This document shows, in pieces, positions 7,345-15,547 of a stretch of 64,000 nt of DNA; positions within the stretch are counted from its first letter, which is position 1, and each line of letters opens with the position of its first letter. The position numbers and the translations under genes are program-made. The stretch comes from SAR202 cluster bacterium (GTDB taxonomy: Bacteria > Chloroflexota > Dehalococcoidia > Lucifugimonadales > GCA-2712585). The stretch spans positions 1 through 64,000 of the forward strand of contig VGZZ01000010.1 in NCBI GenBank assembly GCA_016872285.1, written 5' to 3'. The notes under the pieces are model-generated. The model was not told where the DNA came from. It saw only the letters and a program-made list of their open reading frames with translations, and made no database searches.

Positions 7345-8370
7345 TTGTCCACTCTCGCCGGTCATATAAAACGTCACAGCCTACGATTGCTGGCATCTTT
7401 CCCTCTCGCACTTTGCCTACTGGCGGGCCTGGCCCTGTCAGCCTGCGGCGATAACGGCTCCGCCCGCGCGTCCGACAAGCTAAAAATAGTCACCACCGCC
7501 AGCTTCATTGATGACTGGGTCCGGGAGGTGGGCGGGGAGCGGGTGGACAGCTTTAGCCTCATCCCCCTCGGCGCCGACCCCCACACCTACCAGCCAGGCG
7601 CCGGCGATGTCAGCCGCTTAGCAGACGCTAACATCGTATTCAAGCTCGGCCTCACTTTCGAGTCCTCAAACTTCGACCGCCTGCTGGATAACACCGTAAC
7701 CGACAAAACAAATCTTGTCGCTCTAGGCGAATCGGTGCAGCCTATACCCTTTGAAGAGACTCACGAAGAGCACGTGGACGAGGAGGAGGCGGAACACGAT
7801 GAGGAGGAAGAGGAGGGCGAACATGAAGAAGAGCATGGCAAATTCGACCCCCATTTCTGGTTTGACCCCTTAAAGGTTAAGGATGCGGTCAGCAAAATCG
7901 CCGACACGCTTTCTCAAGCCGACTCTGACGGCGCCGCCGTTTACTCGCGGAACGCTGGCCGCTATATTCAGCAGCTTGATGAGCTTCATGAGTGGATACG
8001 GCAGCAGGTGGCGCAAATTCCCGTGGAGCGGCGGCTTTTGATAACCAGCCACGAGAGCCTGGGATACTTTGCTCACCGGTATGAATTTGAGGTGGCTGGC
8101 GCCATCATTCCAAGCCTGAGCACAGAGCAGGAGCCATCGGCCCAGGCCATTGCCCACCTCGTGGAAGAAATAAAAGAACACAACGCGCGCGCCATATTTG
8201 CCGAAAGCACCCTCAGCGACCGTCTGGCCCAAAATATAGCCCGCGATGCTGGCGTCAAAGTGGTCACTAAACTCTACACCGAGTCCTTAGGCCCCTCCGG
8301 GAGCGGCGCCGATACATATATAAGTATGATGCGTTACAATGTTCAGGCCATTGTGCACGCCCTGAAGTGA
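7345..8370 (+). CDS. znuA: Zinc/manganese ABC transporter substrate-binding lipoprotein (ZnuA/TroA type)
   Basis: 341 residues. The TTG at 7345 is chosen because AAGGAG lies six bases upstream (7333-7338); the longer GTG frame from 7312 has no such site. The N-terminus has a lipobox (LALSAC), so the protein is membrane-tethered. TroA-family metal ligands are visible: GADPHTYQPG (first His), DPHFWFDPLKV (second His), SHESLGYFAHRYEFE (third His) and a final acidic ligand in IFAESTLSD. Between the first two lies a loop of about 40 residues almost entirely Glu, Asp and His (HEEHVDEEEAEHDE...). His-rich loops here are typical of zinc ZnuA proteins; this one is mainly acidic. It overlaps the ATPase gene by four bases (GTGA), showing translational coupling. 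Confidence 0.92.
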   Translation: MSTLAGHIKRHSLRLLASFPLALCLLAGLALSACGDNGSARASDKLKIVTTASFIDDWVREVGGERVDSFSLIPLGADPHTYQPGAGDVSRLADANIVFKLGLTFESSNFDRLLDNTVTDKTNLVALGESVQPIPFEETHEEHVDEEEAEHDEEEEEGEHEEEHGKFDPHFWFDPLKVKDAVSKIADTLSQADSDGAAVYSRNAGRYIQQLDELHEWIRQQVAQIPVERRLLITSHESLGYFAHRYEFEVAGAIIPSLSTEQEPSAQAIAHLVEEIKEHNARAIFAESTLSDRLAQNIARDAGVKVVTKLYTESLGPSGSGADTYISMMRYNVQAIVHALK

Positions 8371-9149
8371 ACTCCCAAAATGGCAGCAAGCCCCTCGCCG
8401 TCGAGGCCAGAGACCTTGTAGTTGAGCTGGGGGGCGTACGCGTGCTGGAGAGCGTCAGTTTCGGCGTGAAACAGGGCGTGCTTATGGGCGTGGTCGGCCC
8501 CAACGGCGCGGGCAAGTCAACGCTATTCAACACCATTGCCGGGCTGGTCGCTCCACAGCATGGACAGGTGCTAATTCACGGCCATGCACCCCAGCGAGTC
8601 CGAGGGCCCCTGGCCTACGTGCCCCAGCGTGAGCAGGTGAACTGGCGATTTCCCCTCACCGTGTGGGATGTGGTGCTGCTGGGCCGCTGCTGCAAAATCG
8701 GCGTTGTTCGCCGCCCGGGCCGCGCTGACCGGGAATTAGCCATAGTGTGTCTGGAAAAGGTTGGACTCCTGGATAAACGCCTGGCCCTGGTCTCCCAGCT
8801 TTCCGGCGGCCAGCGGCAGCGGGTCTTTGTCGCCCGCGCCCTCGCCCAGGAGGCCGATGTCCTTCTGCTGGACGAGGCCTTCAGCGGCATCGACGTCGGC
8901 TCCCAAGAAGGTCTTGTGGAAGTCCTCAGGACTCTTCGAGACGAGGGCAAGACCATCCTCACCGCTACCCACGACCTCACCAATCTCGCCCGCCGTTTTG
9001 ATGAGGTTCTGTGTATTAACCGCCATATCTGCGCCTGCGGTCCGCCGTCCCAAGTTTTCACGCCCGCGGTCCTGGAGGAACTGTACGGGGCCCATGGGAT
9101 GCTCTATACCAACCCTTCGGTTGAGCAAGGTCATGGACACCATAGTTAA
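8367..9149 (+). CDS. znuC: Metal ABC transporter ATP-binding protein (ZnuC type)
   Basis: 260 residues from a GTG at 8367 that overlaps the stop of the binding-protein gene. All ABC ATPase motifs are intact: Walker A GPNGAGKSTL, Q-loop YVPQREQVNW, signature LSGGQRQRVFVARAL, Walker B VLLLDEAFSGID and H-loop TATHDL. The protein would energise zinc or manganese import with the permease encoded directly downstream, whose start lies 17 bases inside this gene. The DEAFSGID sequence after Walker B is common in ZnuC/MntB-type ATPases. No odd features. Confidence 0.93.
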   Translation: MNSQNGSKPLAVEARDLVVELGGVRVLESVSFGVKQGVLMGVVGPNGAGKSTLFNTIAGLVAPQHGQVLIHGHAPQRVRGPLAYVPQREQVNWRFPLTVWDVVLLGRCCKIGVVRRPGRADRELAIVCLEKVGLLDKRLALVSQLSGGQRQRVFVARALAQEADVLLLDEAFSGIDVGSQEGLVEVLRTLRDEGKTILTATHDLTNLARRFDEVLCINRHICACGPPSQVFTPAVLEELYGAHGMLYTNPSVEQGHGHHS

Positions 9150-9957
9150 TTATCTGGCCGATCCTTTTCAGTACGGCTTTATGGTGCGGGCCTTAGTCGC
9201 CAGTGTGCTGGTGGGAATCCTCTGTCCCCTCCTGGGCGGCTACGTGGTGACTCGCGGCTTTGCCTTTATGGGCGACGCCCTTTCCCATGCCATTCTCCCC
9301 GGCGTTATCGCCGCATTCATCGTCGGCGTGAGTCCCTTTATCGGCTCCGTTCCCGTGGCCATAGCCCTGGCCCTGCTCATCGGATTTGTTGTCCAGAGAA
9401 CGGGTGTCAGCGAAGACACATCCATCGGCATTCTCTTTGCCAGCCTGTTCGCCCTCGGCCTTGTGCTCCTGTCCCTCAACGACGGCCTGAGAGTGAATCT
9501 GGAGGACCTTCTGTTAGGCCAGGTACTTGGCGTTTCCACGGCGGACATTTTCGTGACTGTGGCCCTGGCGGCCCTGGTAATTCTGCTGCTTTTCCTGTTC
9601 CACAAAGAGATGGTCTTCACCAGCTTCGACCCCGTGGGGGCAAAAGTTGTGGGTCTGCCCACAGCGGCAATTGACTACTTGCTGGTGGCCCTGTTGGCCC
9701 TAGTCATAGTCATCTCGGTCCAGACAGTGGGCATAGTTCTCGTCATGGCCATGCTGGTCACACCCGCCGCGACGGCCTATCTGCTGGCGGGGCGCTTTGT
9801 GGGCGTGATGCTCTTGGGCGCCGTCCTGGGAATGGCGTCGGCTATTACCGGCCTCTATCTCTCCTACTATTTGGACTTACCATCCGGCGCTGCCATGACC
9901 CTTGTAGCTACCGGCGGGTTTACCATCGCCGCGATTTTCAGGAAGAGAACCGTTTAA
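9133..9957 (+). CDS. znuB: Metal ABC transporter permease (ZnuB type)
   Basis: 274 residues from the ATG at 9133, preceded by CAAGG and overlapping the ATPase gene by 17 bases. The same frame stays open further upstream, but that part is a shadow of the ATPase gene. The protein belongs to the ABC-3 family: an FQYGFMVRALVAS start, GFAFMGDALSHAILPGV (a conserved segment of these permeases) and about eight membrane helices ending in GFTIAAIFRKR. It would form the membrane channel of the zinc/manganese importer. The order binding protein, ATPase, permease is classical, and the three genes are tightly coupled behind the Fur-family gene. Confidence 0.92.
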   Translation: MDTIVNYLADPFQYGFMVRALVASVLVGILCPLLGGYVVTRGFAFMGDALSHAILPGVIAAFIVGVSPFIGSVPVAIALALLIGFVVQRTGVSEDTSIGILFASLFALGLVLLSLNDGLRVNLEDLLLGQVLGVSTADIFVTVALAALVILLLFLFHKEMVFTSFDPVGAKVVGLPTAAIDYLLVALLALVIVISVQTVGIVLVMAMLVTPAATAYLLAGRFVGVMLLGAVLGMASAITGLYLSYYLDLPSGAAMTLVATGGFTIAAIFRKRTV

Positions 9958-10022
9958 CCTATCGCGGGTAAATGGCGGGCTAAGGCCCTCCAAAAAGGCC
10001 CAATAAACAACAAGGAGAGGAT

Positions 10023-10208
10023 ATGCAGTTCTACAACGTAAAGACTCGGAAAAAGGTTGATGTGCCGGACAGCAGGATCAAAAAGGTGGTCCTGAAGCGT
10101 AAGACCGGCGGGCAGACCTATGCCGCCACCGCGGAAGACAATGGCGTCAAAATATTCAAGATTATCAGCAAGGCTCAGTACGATTCTCTAAAAGCCGCCA
10201 AAGGATAG
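10023..10208 (+). CDS. Small basic protein of unknown function
   Basis: 61 residues with a strong AAGGAGAGG ribosome site just before the ATG. The protein is rich in Lys (KTRKKVDV, KKVVLKRKTGG) and ends with an Ala/Lys helix (KAQYDSLKAAKG); it has no membrane segment and no Cys. The spacing of charged and hydrophobic residues suggests a small beta-strand pair followed by a helix. No family was recognised. It lies 65 bases after the importer and 14 bases before a second unknown gene, with which it is probably co-transcribed. The good ribosome site and clean boundaries support a real gene. Confidence 0.65.
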   Translation: MQFYNVKTRKKVDVPDSRIKKVVLKRKTGGQTYAATAEDNGVKIFKIISKAQYDSLKAAKG

Positions 10209-10222
10209 GGTGTCAATTAGCC

Positions 10223-10744
10223 ATGTGGTGGTTTAAGAGGGCCGCTTTCCATAAGGCAGAGCCGCAATCCCAGATAATGCATCCCTGGTATCTGGATTAC
10301 GAGCTGGTGGAAGAGCCTATAAGAGGACTGGTCTGGAGCCTTAATCATACGGACCTGGTGGAAACCCTCTCATCCTGCTGCGGACATCCTGAAAATGAGG
10401 AATGGGCTGCCAACAGCAGGGTAGGGTATGTCCTCTATCGGGTGATACGGCCCTCTTTGTGGAAGGTGGTTTTGACGGAAATCCAGAAAGCCAGCGCTTC
10501 TTGGAGCGCCGTGGAACTTTTAATAGGGGGACGCAGGGAACAGTCTATGGCCTTCCAGGCTAGACCTTCCGACCCGGAGCGGATCAGGGATGCCTTATAC
10601 AGGGCCTACCGCCAAACGGAGACAATTGTGGCCCGCCATCTAGACCCGGACTGCTTGTCTCTGAGTCCTGGCGCTAACCTCGTCAACAATTTGTCTAAGA
10701 CGGCCCGGGTGAGACCTTTGGACAATTTCACAGCATCAAAATAG
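10223..10744 (+). CDS. Hypothetical protein with an SCCGHPE motif
   Basis: 173 residues, soluble, not recognised. A notable segment is GLVWSLNHTDLVETLSSCCGHPENEEW, where paired cysteines followed by Gly-His could bind a metal or form a redox site. Later parts (VGYVLYRVIRPSLWKVVLTEIQKAS, then AFQARPSDPERIRDALYRAYRQTE) look like an alpha/beta fold. It follows the 61-residue gene closely and ends before a clear terminator, so the two make a small unit that may be transcribed from the metal importer. A metal link is suggested only by position and by the Cys-Cys-Gly-His motif. Confidence 0.65.
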   Translation: MWWFKRAAFHKAEPQSQIMHPWYLDYELVEEPIRGLVWSLNHTDLVETLSSCCGHPENEEWAANSRVGYVLYRVIRPSLWKVVLTEIQKASASWSAVELLIGGRREQSMAFQARPSDPERIRDALYRAYRQTETIVARHLDPDCLSLSPGANLVNNLSKTARVRPLDNFTASK

Positions 10745-10801
10745 AGTTCTTTGCTTCATATGATGGGGTTAAGCCGGGCCGGCACCTGGTTTGCCCTCTC
10801 T

Positions 10802-10845
10802 AACTGGCTGGGAGCCGACCTCCCTCCCAGCCGGTTTTCTTTTTC
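10802..10845 (+). terminator. Rho-independent terminator after the metal block
   Basis: AACTGGCTGGGAG (10802-10814) pairs with CTCCCAGCCGGTT, with one wobble, around a short loop, and is followed by TTTTCTTTTT. It closes transcription of the upstream unit about 60 bases after the stop at 10744. Confidence 0.85.
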
Positions 10846-10966
10846 CTACGGTCTTCCCCTAGCGTGAGTCCCACCATCGGCGGCTTTGTATATACAATGC
10901 ATACCATCTCCCACACTTATCTCAGAGTAAATAGCCGCTGATGCTCGTCCAAAACCCTGGTTTAGA

Positions 10967-11023
10967 TGTTATAATTCCACAGGCTGGCGCCTCTTAGAAA
11001 CTTGCGCGCCGGCCTATTTTTTT
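10967..11023 (+). promoter_or_regulatory. Extended -10 promoter followed at once by a terminator-like hairpin
   Basis: TGTTATAAT at 10967-10975 is a full extended -10 element; no good -35 is seen, as often with this class. Transcription would start near 10982, exactly where AGGCTGGCGC (10981-10990) begins a 10-bp stem with GCGCCGGCCT (11006-11015, one G-U pair), followed by A and seven T (11017-11023). This has the form of an intrinsic terminator. It precedes the ATG of the MFS gene at 11038, so either transcripts are attenuated in the leader or a very short RNA is made. Alternatively the hairpin is a relic terminator and the promoter is fortuitous. Confidence 0.45.
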
Positions 11024-11037
11024 AGACCTCAGGCTTT

Positions 11038-13128
11038 ATGGCTTTCCTCCCTTTCTTACAACCTGCGCCCTCCCTCTCCCCAGAGGCACGGGATCGCGCC
11101 CTGCGGCTCGCTACCTGGGAGGGCGTCGCGTCGATTGGCTTCGGCAGCATCATCACCAGCGGGTTCCTGGCTGCCTTCGCCCTTGCCCTGGGCGCCAACA
11201 ACTTCCAGGTCGGCATCCTGGCGTCCCTGCCCTTCCTCACCCAGCTCCTCCAGCTCCCTTACATCCTGGTTATCGAAAAACTCCGCCGCCGAAAGATCAT
11301 CGCCGTACCCACCTGGGCCGCCGCCCAGCTTATGTGGTTTCCCATAGCCCTTATTCCCGTTCTGATTGACACCCCCGGGGACCTGGCGGTGTCCGCGCTC
11401 ATTGTCCTTATAGGCCTTCGAGGCGTTGTCAACTCAGCCACCAACTGCGCGTGGAATAGCTGGATGCGAGACCTTATCCCCCAGCAAATCCTGGGGCTGT
11501 TCTTCTCACGAAGGCTCGCCTGGGCCACCCTGGCCGCCGCGGTCTTTGGCCTGTCCGCCGCCTTCTTTGTCGACTACTGGAGCGACCGCAACCCCGCTGA
11601 AGACGAGGTCTACGCTTACACCCTAGTCCTGCTCTTCGGCGCCGCCTTTATGGGCATGACCAGCCTTTTCTTGATGACGCGTATCCCTGAGCCTCAAATG
11701 TCCCCCGCCGAAGGAAAGCCCCTCTCCATTCGCGAAGCCTTGACTGTCCCGCTTAGGGATAAAAATTTCCGGCAGCTTCTAAAATTCCTCTTCTGCTGGG
11801 GCGTAGCTCTCAACCTCGCTACCCCATTTTTTGCCGTCTATATGCTCAACGAGCTGGACTACCCCGTGTCCGCCGTCATCCAGCTTAGCGTCTTAAGTCA
11901 GATGGCCAACGCCCTGTCCCTCAGGATGTGGGGCCTTCTGGTGGACCGCTTCAGCTCCAAGACTGTCCTGTCCATGGGCGCCTCCCTTTACGCCCTGGTC
12001 ATCCTCGGCTGGGCCTTAAGCACCCTGCCCGAAGGCTACTCCGCCACCCTTCCTATCCTCGCCGCCCTCCACCTCATGGCGGGCGTCGCCGCCGCCGGCG
12101 TGTCCTTGGGAATCAGCACCATCGGCATGAAGCTGGCGCCCCAGGGCCAGGCCACCTCCTATCTCACCGCCGCCTCCCTCGCCACCAACATCGGCACTGC
12201 CATCGGCCCCCTCCTGGGCGGCCTCTTCGCCGACTTCTTCAGCGTTCGCGACCTTCAAATAAACTTCTCCTGGACCAGCCCTGCCAGGAACATAGACCTG
12301 GGAATCGTTCATCTCAACGGCTACGACTTTCTGTTCGTTATCGCCTTTATCCTGGGAGTCGGCACCCTCAATCTCCTGAGCACCCTCAAGGAGCAGGGAG
12401 ATGTCAGCAAAGAGGAGGCCCTCGGCGCGCTGATGGCCCACACCCAGGACACCACCCGGGCCGTAAGCTCCGTCCCCGGCCTGGGCTTCGTCGCCAGCTT
12501 CCCTTTGACTCGATTGGGCCGGGTCCCCGGCCTGGATGTAGCCCTTGGCGTGACCGCTTACCAGGTGTCGGAGACCCTGCGCACCGCCGCTGCCGCTGCC
12601 GCCCGCGGCGGCCGGGCCACGGCCAGCATAAGAAGCCTGGTCGGTGATACGGCTAAGGAGTTGGTGGAAAGCATGGGCCACGTCGGCGTCCACGGCTACC
12701 AGGTCGCGCGGCACGTGGCCCGGGGCGCTATGCACGCCTCCGACGAGGTCAAGGAGGAGGTAGGCCATGCCGCCCATCAGACCATGGTCAGCGTCTTCGA
12801 CGTACTGGCCGAGGGCGCCAAGGCCGACCATGAGCAGGTCCTATGGGGCGCCGCCTATGGCCTGCTGGAAGGGGCCGAGGAGATTGGCGCCGACCTCTTC
12901 GACACCGCCGGCCAGGCCCTCAAAAGCGCCAAGGAAATCGCCGAGCAGACTGGTCTTGAGCCCGACGCCGTCGCCAGCCAGGTCGCCACCGGCCTCTCCC
13001 TCGCCGCCCGCGCCCGCGGCCCCGAGGCCGTAGCCAAAGTCGACGCCGCCATCAAGCAGCATGAGGAGTCCTCCAACTCCACGGAGGCAGACAAGAGCGG
13101 GCCGTCTCACACTGACAGCAAAGGGTAA
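11038..13128 (+). CDS. MFS transporter with a long soluble C-terminal domain
   Basis: 696 residues. Residues about 15-450 form a major facilitator core with 12 predicted membrane helices (LGANNFQVGILASLPFL, LLVDRFSSKTVLSMGASLYAL, GPLLGGLFADFF). Typical MFS proteins end at about 400-450 residues. Here a further 240 residues follow, rich in Ala, Gly and Glu, with short amphipathic helices (KEEALGALMAHTQDTT, LVGDTAKELVESMGHVG, AAYGLLEGAEEIGADLFDTA, DAVASQVATGLSLAARARG) and a hydrophilic tail. The added part has no cysteines and no recognised family; it could be a cytoplasmic interaction or regulatory domain. No partner gene is adjacent and no transported substrate can be inferred. The leader contains a promoter and a terminator-like hairpin. 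Confidence 0.85.
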   Translation: MAFLPFLQPAPSLSPEARDRALRLATWEGVASIGFGSIITSGFLAAFALALGANNFQVGILASLPFLTQLLQLPYILVIEKLRRRKIIAVPTWAAAQLMWFPIALIPVLIDTPGDLAVSALIVLIGLRGVVNSATNCAWNSWMRDLIPQQILGLFFSRRLAWATLAAAVFGLSAAFFVDYWSDRNPAEDEVYAYTLVLLFGAAFMGMTSLFLMTRIPEPQMSPAEGKPLSIREALTVPLRDKNFRQLLKFLFCWGVALNLATPFFAVYMLNELDYPVSAVIQLSVLSQMANALSLRMWGLLVDRFSSKTVLSMGASLYALVILGWALSTLPEGYSATLPILAALHLMAGVAAAGVSLGISTIGMKLAPQGQATSYLTAASLATNIGTAIGPLLGGLFADFFSVRDLQINFSWTSPARNIDLGIVHLNGYDFLFVIAFILGVGTLNLLSTLKEQGDVSKEEALGALMAHTQDTTRAVSSVPGLGFVASFPLTRLGRVPGLDVALGVTAYQVSETLRTAAAAAARGGRATASIRSLVGDTAKELVESMGHVGVHGYQVARHVARGAMHASDEVKEEVGHAAHQTMVSVFDVLAEGAKADHEQVLWGAAYGLLEGAEEIGADLFDTAGQALKSAKEIAEQTGLEPDAVASQVATGLSLAARARGPEAVAKVDAAIKQHEESSNSTEADKSGPSHTDSKG

Positions 13129-13170
13129 GTACGCGCATCATTGGGGCCGGGATGCCCTTGTCACATCTGG

Positions 13171-13305
13171 TCCCCCCTCTTCTCCTATTTCAAGGGAGAA
13201 GAGGGGGATAGGGGATGATGAGGTGATCCTTCATATCTCTTACCCTTCCAGCAGGCTGTACTCAGTCCCGATGCAGTCGGGAAAGGGGCCAGGGGATGGA
13301 ATCCC
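13171..13305. repeat. Dispersed intergenic repeat, family A copy 1
   Basis: About 135 bases that recur near 23129 and 24708. The unit opens with an inverted repeat (CCCTCTTCTCC ... GGAGAAGAGGG), then a GATGAGGTGATCC segment, then CTTCCAGCAGGCTGTACTC, a small hairpin CCCGA-TGCAG-TCGGG and the end block GGGGATGGNATCCC. It is non-coding and lies between the MFS gene and the first amidohydrolase paralogue. It looks like a REP/MITE-like element. Confidence 0.85.
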
Positions 13306-13396
13306 TACTGAGGGGAGGTCTGCTTTTTCATGTTACCTGGTGATGGAATCGTGAGGCCCAACGCCCCCTTTCCTGCAAACCATCCTTCACCCTAAG

Positions 13397-13424
13397 TTGA
13401 CAACGGCCTTCCCCTTGCTATATT
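13397..13424 (+). promoter_or_regulatory. Sigma70-type promoter of amidohydrolase paralogue 1
   Basis: TTGACA at 13397-13402 and TATATT at 13419-13424 with a 16-base spacer, about 58 bases before the TTG start at 13483. A strong AAGGAGG ribosome site follows near 13469. This is one of the best promoter matches in the window. Confidence 0.65.
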
Positions 13425-13482
13425 AAAGGTTGCGCACAACGACAGAAAATAAACACCTAGGCAGCAAATAAGGAGGCTATCC

Positions 13483-14673
13483 TTGAAGTACAACGTCATC
13501 TCCGGCGATTCGCACGTAGATATGAGCTGGCTACCCGGCGACCTCTTCGTCAAAAATTGCAGCAAACCCAAGCTTCGGGATCTCATGCCACGCATCGTCG
13601 AGACCAAGGACGGCCTTCGATGGATCGCTGAGAAGGACAACGTCCTCGGCGTCGCCCAGTCCGCCGGATTCGAGTTCATCAAGCCCCAGCCCGGAAGATG
13701 GCGCCGCACCGACAAGATGCTGGCCGCCGGCTTCTACGACGGCCCCGCCCGCCCCGTCGACCCAGAGCTTCGCCTCAAGGACATGATGACCGACGGCGTA
13801 GACTGCGAAATCCTCTACGGCATCACCGGCGCAGGCAAGAACCTCCACCAGGACGATGTCATCGCCGAGGTCTACCGCACATACACCGACTGGGCTAATG
13901 AGTTCGCCGGCAGCTATCCGGGCCGCTGGTATGTCCTCGCGCCCCTGCCCTTCCACGACGGCAAGCTGGCCGCCGCCGAGGCCCGGCGTGCCTCCAAGCT
14001 CAAGTACGTCCGTGGCTTCGACCTCATGGCCAGCCAGTGCAAACATCCCATCTACGCCCGTGACGGCTATTGGGACGAGCTGTGGGAAGTCGTCAACGAC
14101 ACCGGCCTCTCCATCTCATCCCATCTTGGCGGCGGGCGCATCCCTGTCCAGGACCCGCCCGGCGGCAGCACCGCCTTCGTCATTGAAGGCCGCAAAGCCA
14201 ACCAGAACGAGATCGCCTGGCGCGGCGTCATGGGCGCGCTGGGACAGCTCAGCGGCGTTCAGTATATGTGCGCCTTCCTCATGAACGGCGCCTGCCAGAA
14301 GTACGAAAACTTTAAGTTTGTAATGGGCGAGGCCGGCACTGGCTGGATACCCTTCATCCTCAACCGGCTGGACCACGCCTACAGCGAGCAGTACTTCGAG
14401 AGGATTGTCAAGAACCCGCCCATGCCTGAGCCGCCCAGCTACTACTGGGCCAGGCAGGGCTACACCACCTTCCAGGAAGAGCCCAGCGCCGGCCAGCTGG
14501 CCCACCTCGTCGGCATCAACAACGTCATGTGGGGCAGTGACTATCCCCACCCCGACAGCACCTGGCCCGATTCCCAGGAGGTCATCCACGAAGCCCTGGG
14601 TAACCTCAAACCCGCCGACTTGAAGAAAGTCCTCCGCGACAACGCCATTAAACTCTACAACGTGGGCAAGTAA
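13483..14673 (+). CDS. Amidohydrolase-2 family metal-dependent hydrolase, paralogue 1
   Basis: 396 residues from a TTG with AAGGAGG eight bases upstream. The protein is a TIM-barrel hydrolase or decarboxylase of the amidohydrolase-2 family (PF04909 type). Metal-site candidates are ISGDSHVDMSW (Asp/His at strand 1, in place of the usual D-x-H-x-H), SSHLGGGR (central His) and MWGSDYPHPDS (C-terminal Asp and the SDYPH signature). It shares long identical blocks with the gene at 23395 (NCSKP, FYDGPARPVDPELRLKDMM, DCEILYGITG) and fewer with that at 20593. The three copies frame a set of catabolic genes. The family includes decarboxylases and lactone/amide hydrolases acting on aromatic or cyclic compounds; the exact substrate is unknown. 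Confidence 0.88.
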   Translation: MKYNVISGDSHVDMSWLPGDLFVKNCSKPKLRDLMPRIVETKDGLRWIAEKDNVLGVAQSAGFEFIKPQPGRWRRTDKMLAAGFYDGPARPVDPELRLKDMMTDGVDCEILYGITGAGKNLHQDDVIAEVYRTYTDWANEFAGSYPGRWYVLAPLPFHDGKLAAAEARRASKLKYVRGFDLMASQCKHPIYARDGYWDELWEVVNDTGLSISSHLGGGRIPVQDPPGGSTAFVIEGRKANQNEIAWRGVMGALGQLSGVQYMCAFLMNGACQKYENFKFVMGEAGTGWIPFILNRLDHAYSEQYFERIVKNPPMPEPPSYYWARQGYTTFQEEPSAGQLAHLVGINNVMWGSDYPHPDSTWPDSQEVIHEALGNLKPADLKKVLRDNAIKLYNVGK

Positions 14674-14686
14674 CCCTGTCCGCCAC

Positions 14687-14729
14687 GCCGCCCCGACCGC
14701 CGAAAGGCTTCGGGGCGGCTTTTCTTTTT
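14687..14729 (+). terminator. Rho-independent terminator
   Basis: GCCGCCCCGA (14687-14696) pairs perfectly with TCGGGGCGGC (14710-14719), followed by TTTTCTTTTTA. It separates amidohydrolase paralogue 1 from the small exported-protein gene that starts at 14742. Confidence 0.88.
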
Positions 14730-14741
14730 AGGGGGCGCCCT

Positions 14742-15290
14742 GTGCCCTTCCCAATCTACATCACCACTATCTTTGCTTTACTGACTGCTATCCTTTTCTC
14801 GCTGTCTATCGCATCCGCCAACGGCATCCACCCCAGCAGCGAGGAAATCTTCAACGGCCCCATAGGCCCTTACACCGCCCGCGTCCTGGCCGTCCGGCAG
14901 GGCAGCCAGTTCCACCTCACCATCGCCATAGTCGACACCAGCAGCGCCATCCTCCCCTCGCGCCCCACCGTAGTCGTGCGAGGCCAAAGCGTCGCCGAAC
15001 CCGGCCTTACCATCGGCCCAGCCACTGCCGAGCCCTCCAGCGCGGGCGAGCAGTGGCATACCGTCACCTTCCCGGCTCCCAAGCCCAGCCAGTGGCGCTT
15101 CCACATGACCATCAACGGCCCTCTGGGCCAGGCCTCTACCAACTTTGAAGGCCCCATCCGCGAAGGCGGCGGCTTCAACTGGTTTTACCCCATCGCCGCC
15201 ATCGCCGCCCTGGCCGGCGCTTGGGGATACCTTGCCTGGCGTAGAAACCAGGCCTTGAAGAAAATAACCCGCCTCAAACAAAGCCCCTAA
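14742..15290 (+). CDS. Exported protein with C-terminal membrane anchor
   Basis: 182 residues from a GTG at 14742. An N-terminal signal segment (TTIFALLTAILFSLSIASA) is followed by a mature region starting NGIHPSSEE, an Ig-like/beta-sandwich stretch (GPYTARVLAVRQGSQFHLTIAI, HTVTFPAPKPSQWRFHMTINGP) and a single C-terminal helix (WFYPIAAIAALAGAWGYLAWRR) with a basic tail. The overall plan matches the 210-residue protein at 3791 (GPY motif near the mature start, beta domain, stalk, anchor). The two may be distant paralogues, perhaps metal- or redox-related. It sits just after a terminator, so it probably has its own transcript. No family name can be given. Confidence 0.65.
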   Translation: MPFPIYITTIFALLTAILFSLSIASANGIHPSSEEIFNGPIGPYTARVLAVRQGSQFHLTIAIVDTSSAILPSRPTVVVRGQSVAEPGLTIGPATAEPSSAGEQWHTVTFPAPKPSQWRFHMTINGPLGQASTNFEGPIREGGGFNWFYPIAAIAALAGAWGYLAWRRNQALKKITRLKQSP

Positions 15291-15547
15291 TCTTGCCGGC
15301 TGTTATTACTGCGATTCGCCTCTTGCGAGATTCACGGAGCCAGTCATTTTCCGCGATGGCTGGCTGTGGAAGAATCTCCTCAAGTTCTCCCCCTTCGGCC
15401 TGGAGGGCGAAGAGGGATTAAGGGGATGAGGTCGTGCCAAATGAGAACAAGGTTAACTATTTCCAATAAACAGCCCTCATAAAACCGCACCTTGCGCCCC
15501 CGCGCTTCCACCACTACACTTTCCCCCATCCTTCTCTGAGGCCTCTC

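Noticed and set aside
12016-12831. 271-codon minus-strand frame inside the MFS gene
   Set aside because: Gly/Ala/Asp-rich antisense frame over the clear membrane core; no ribosome site, no motif.
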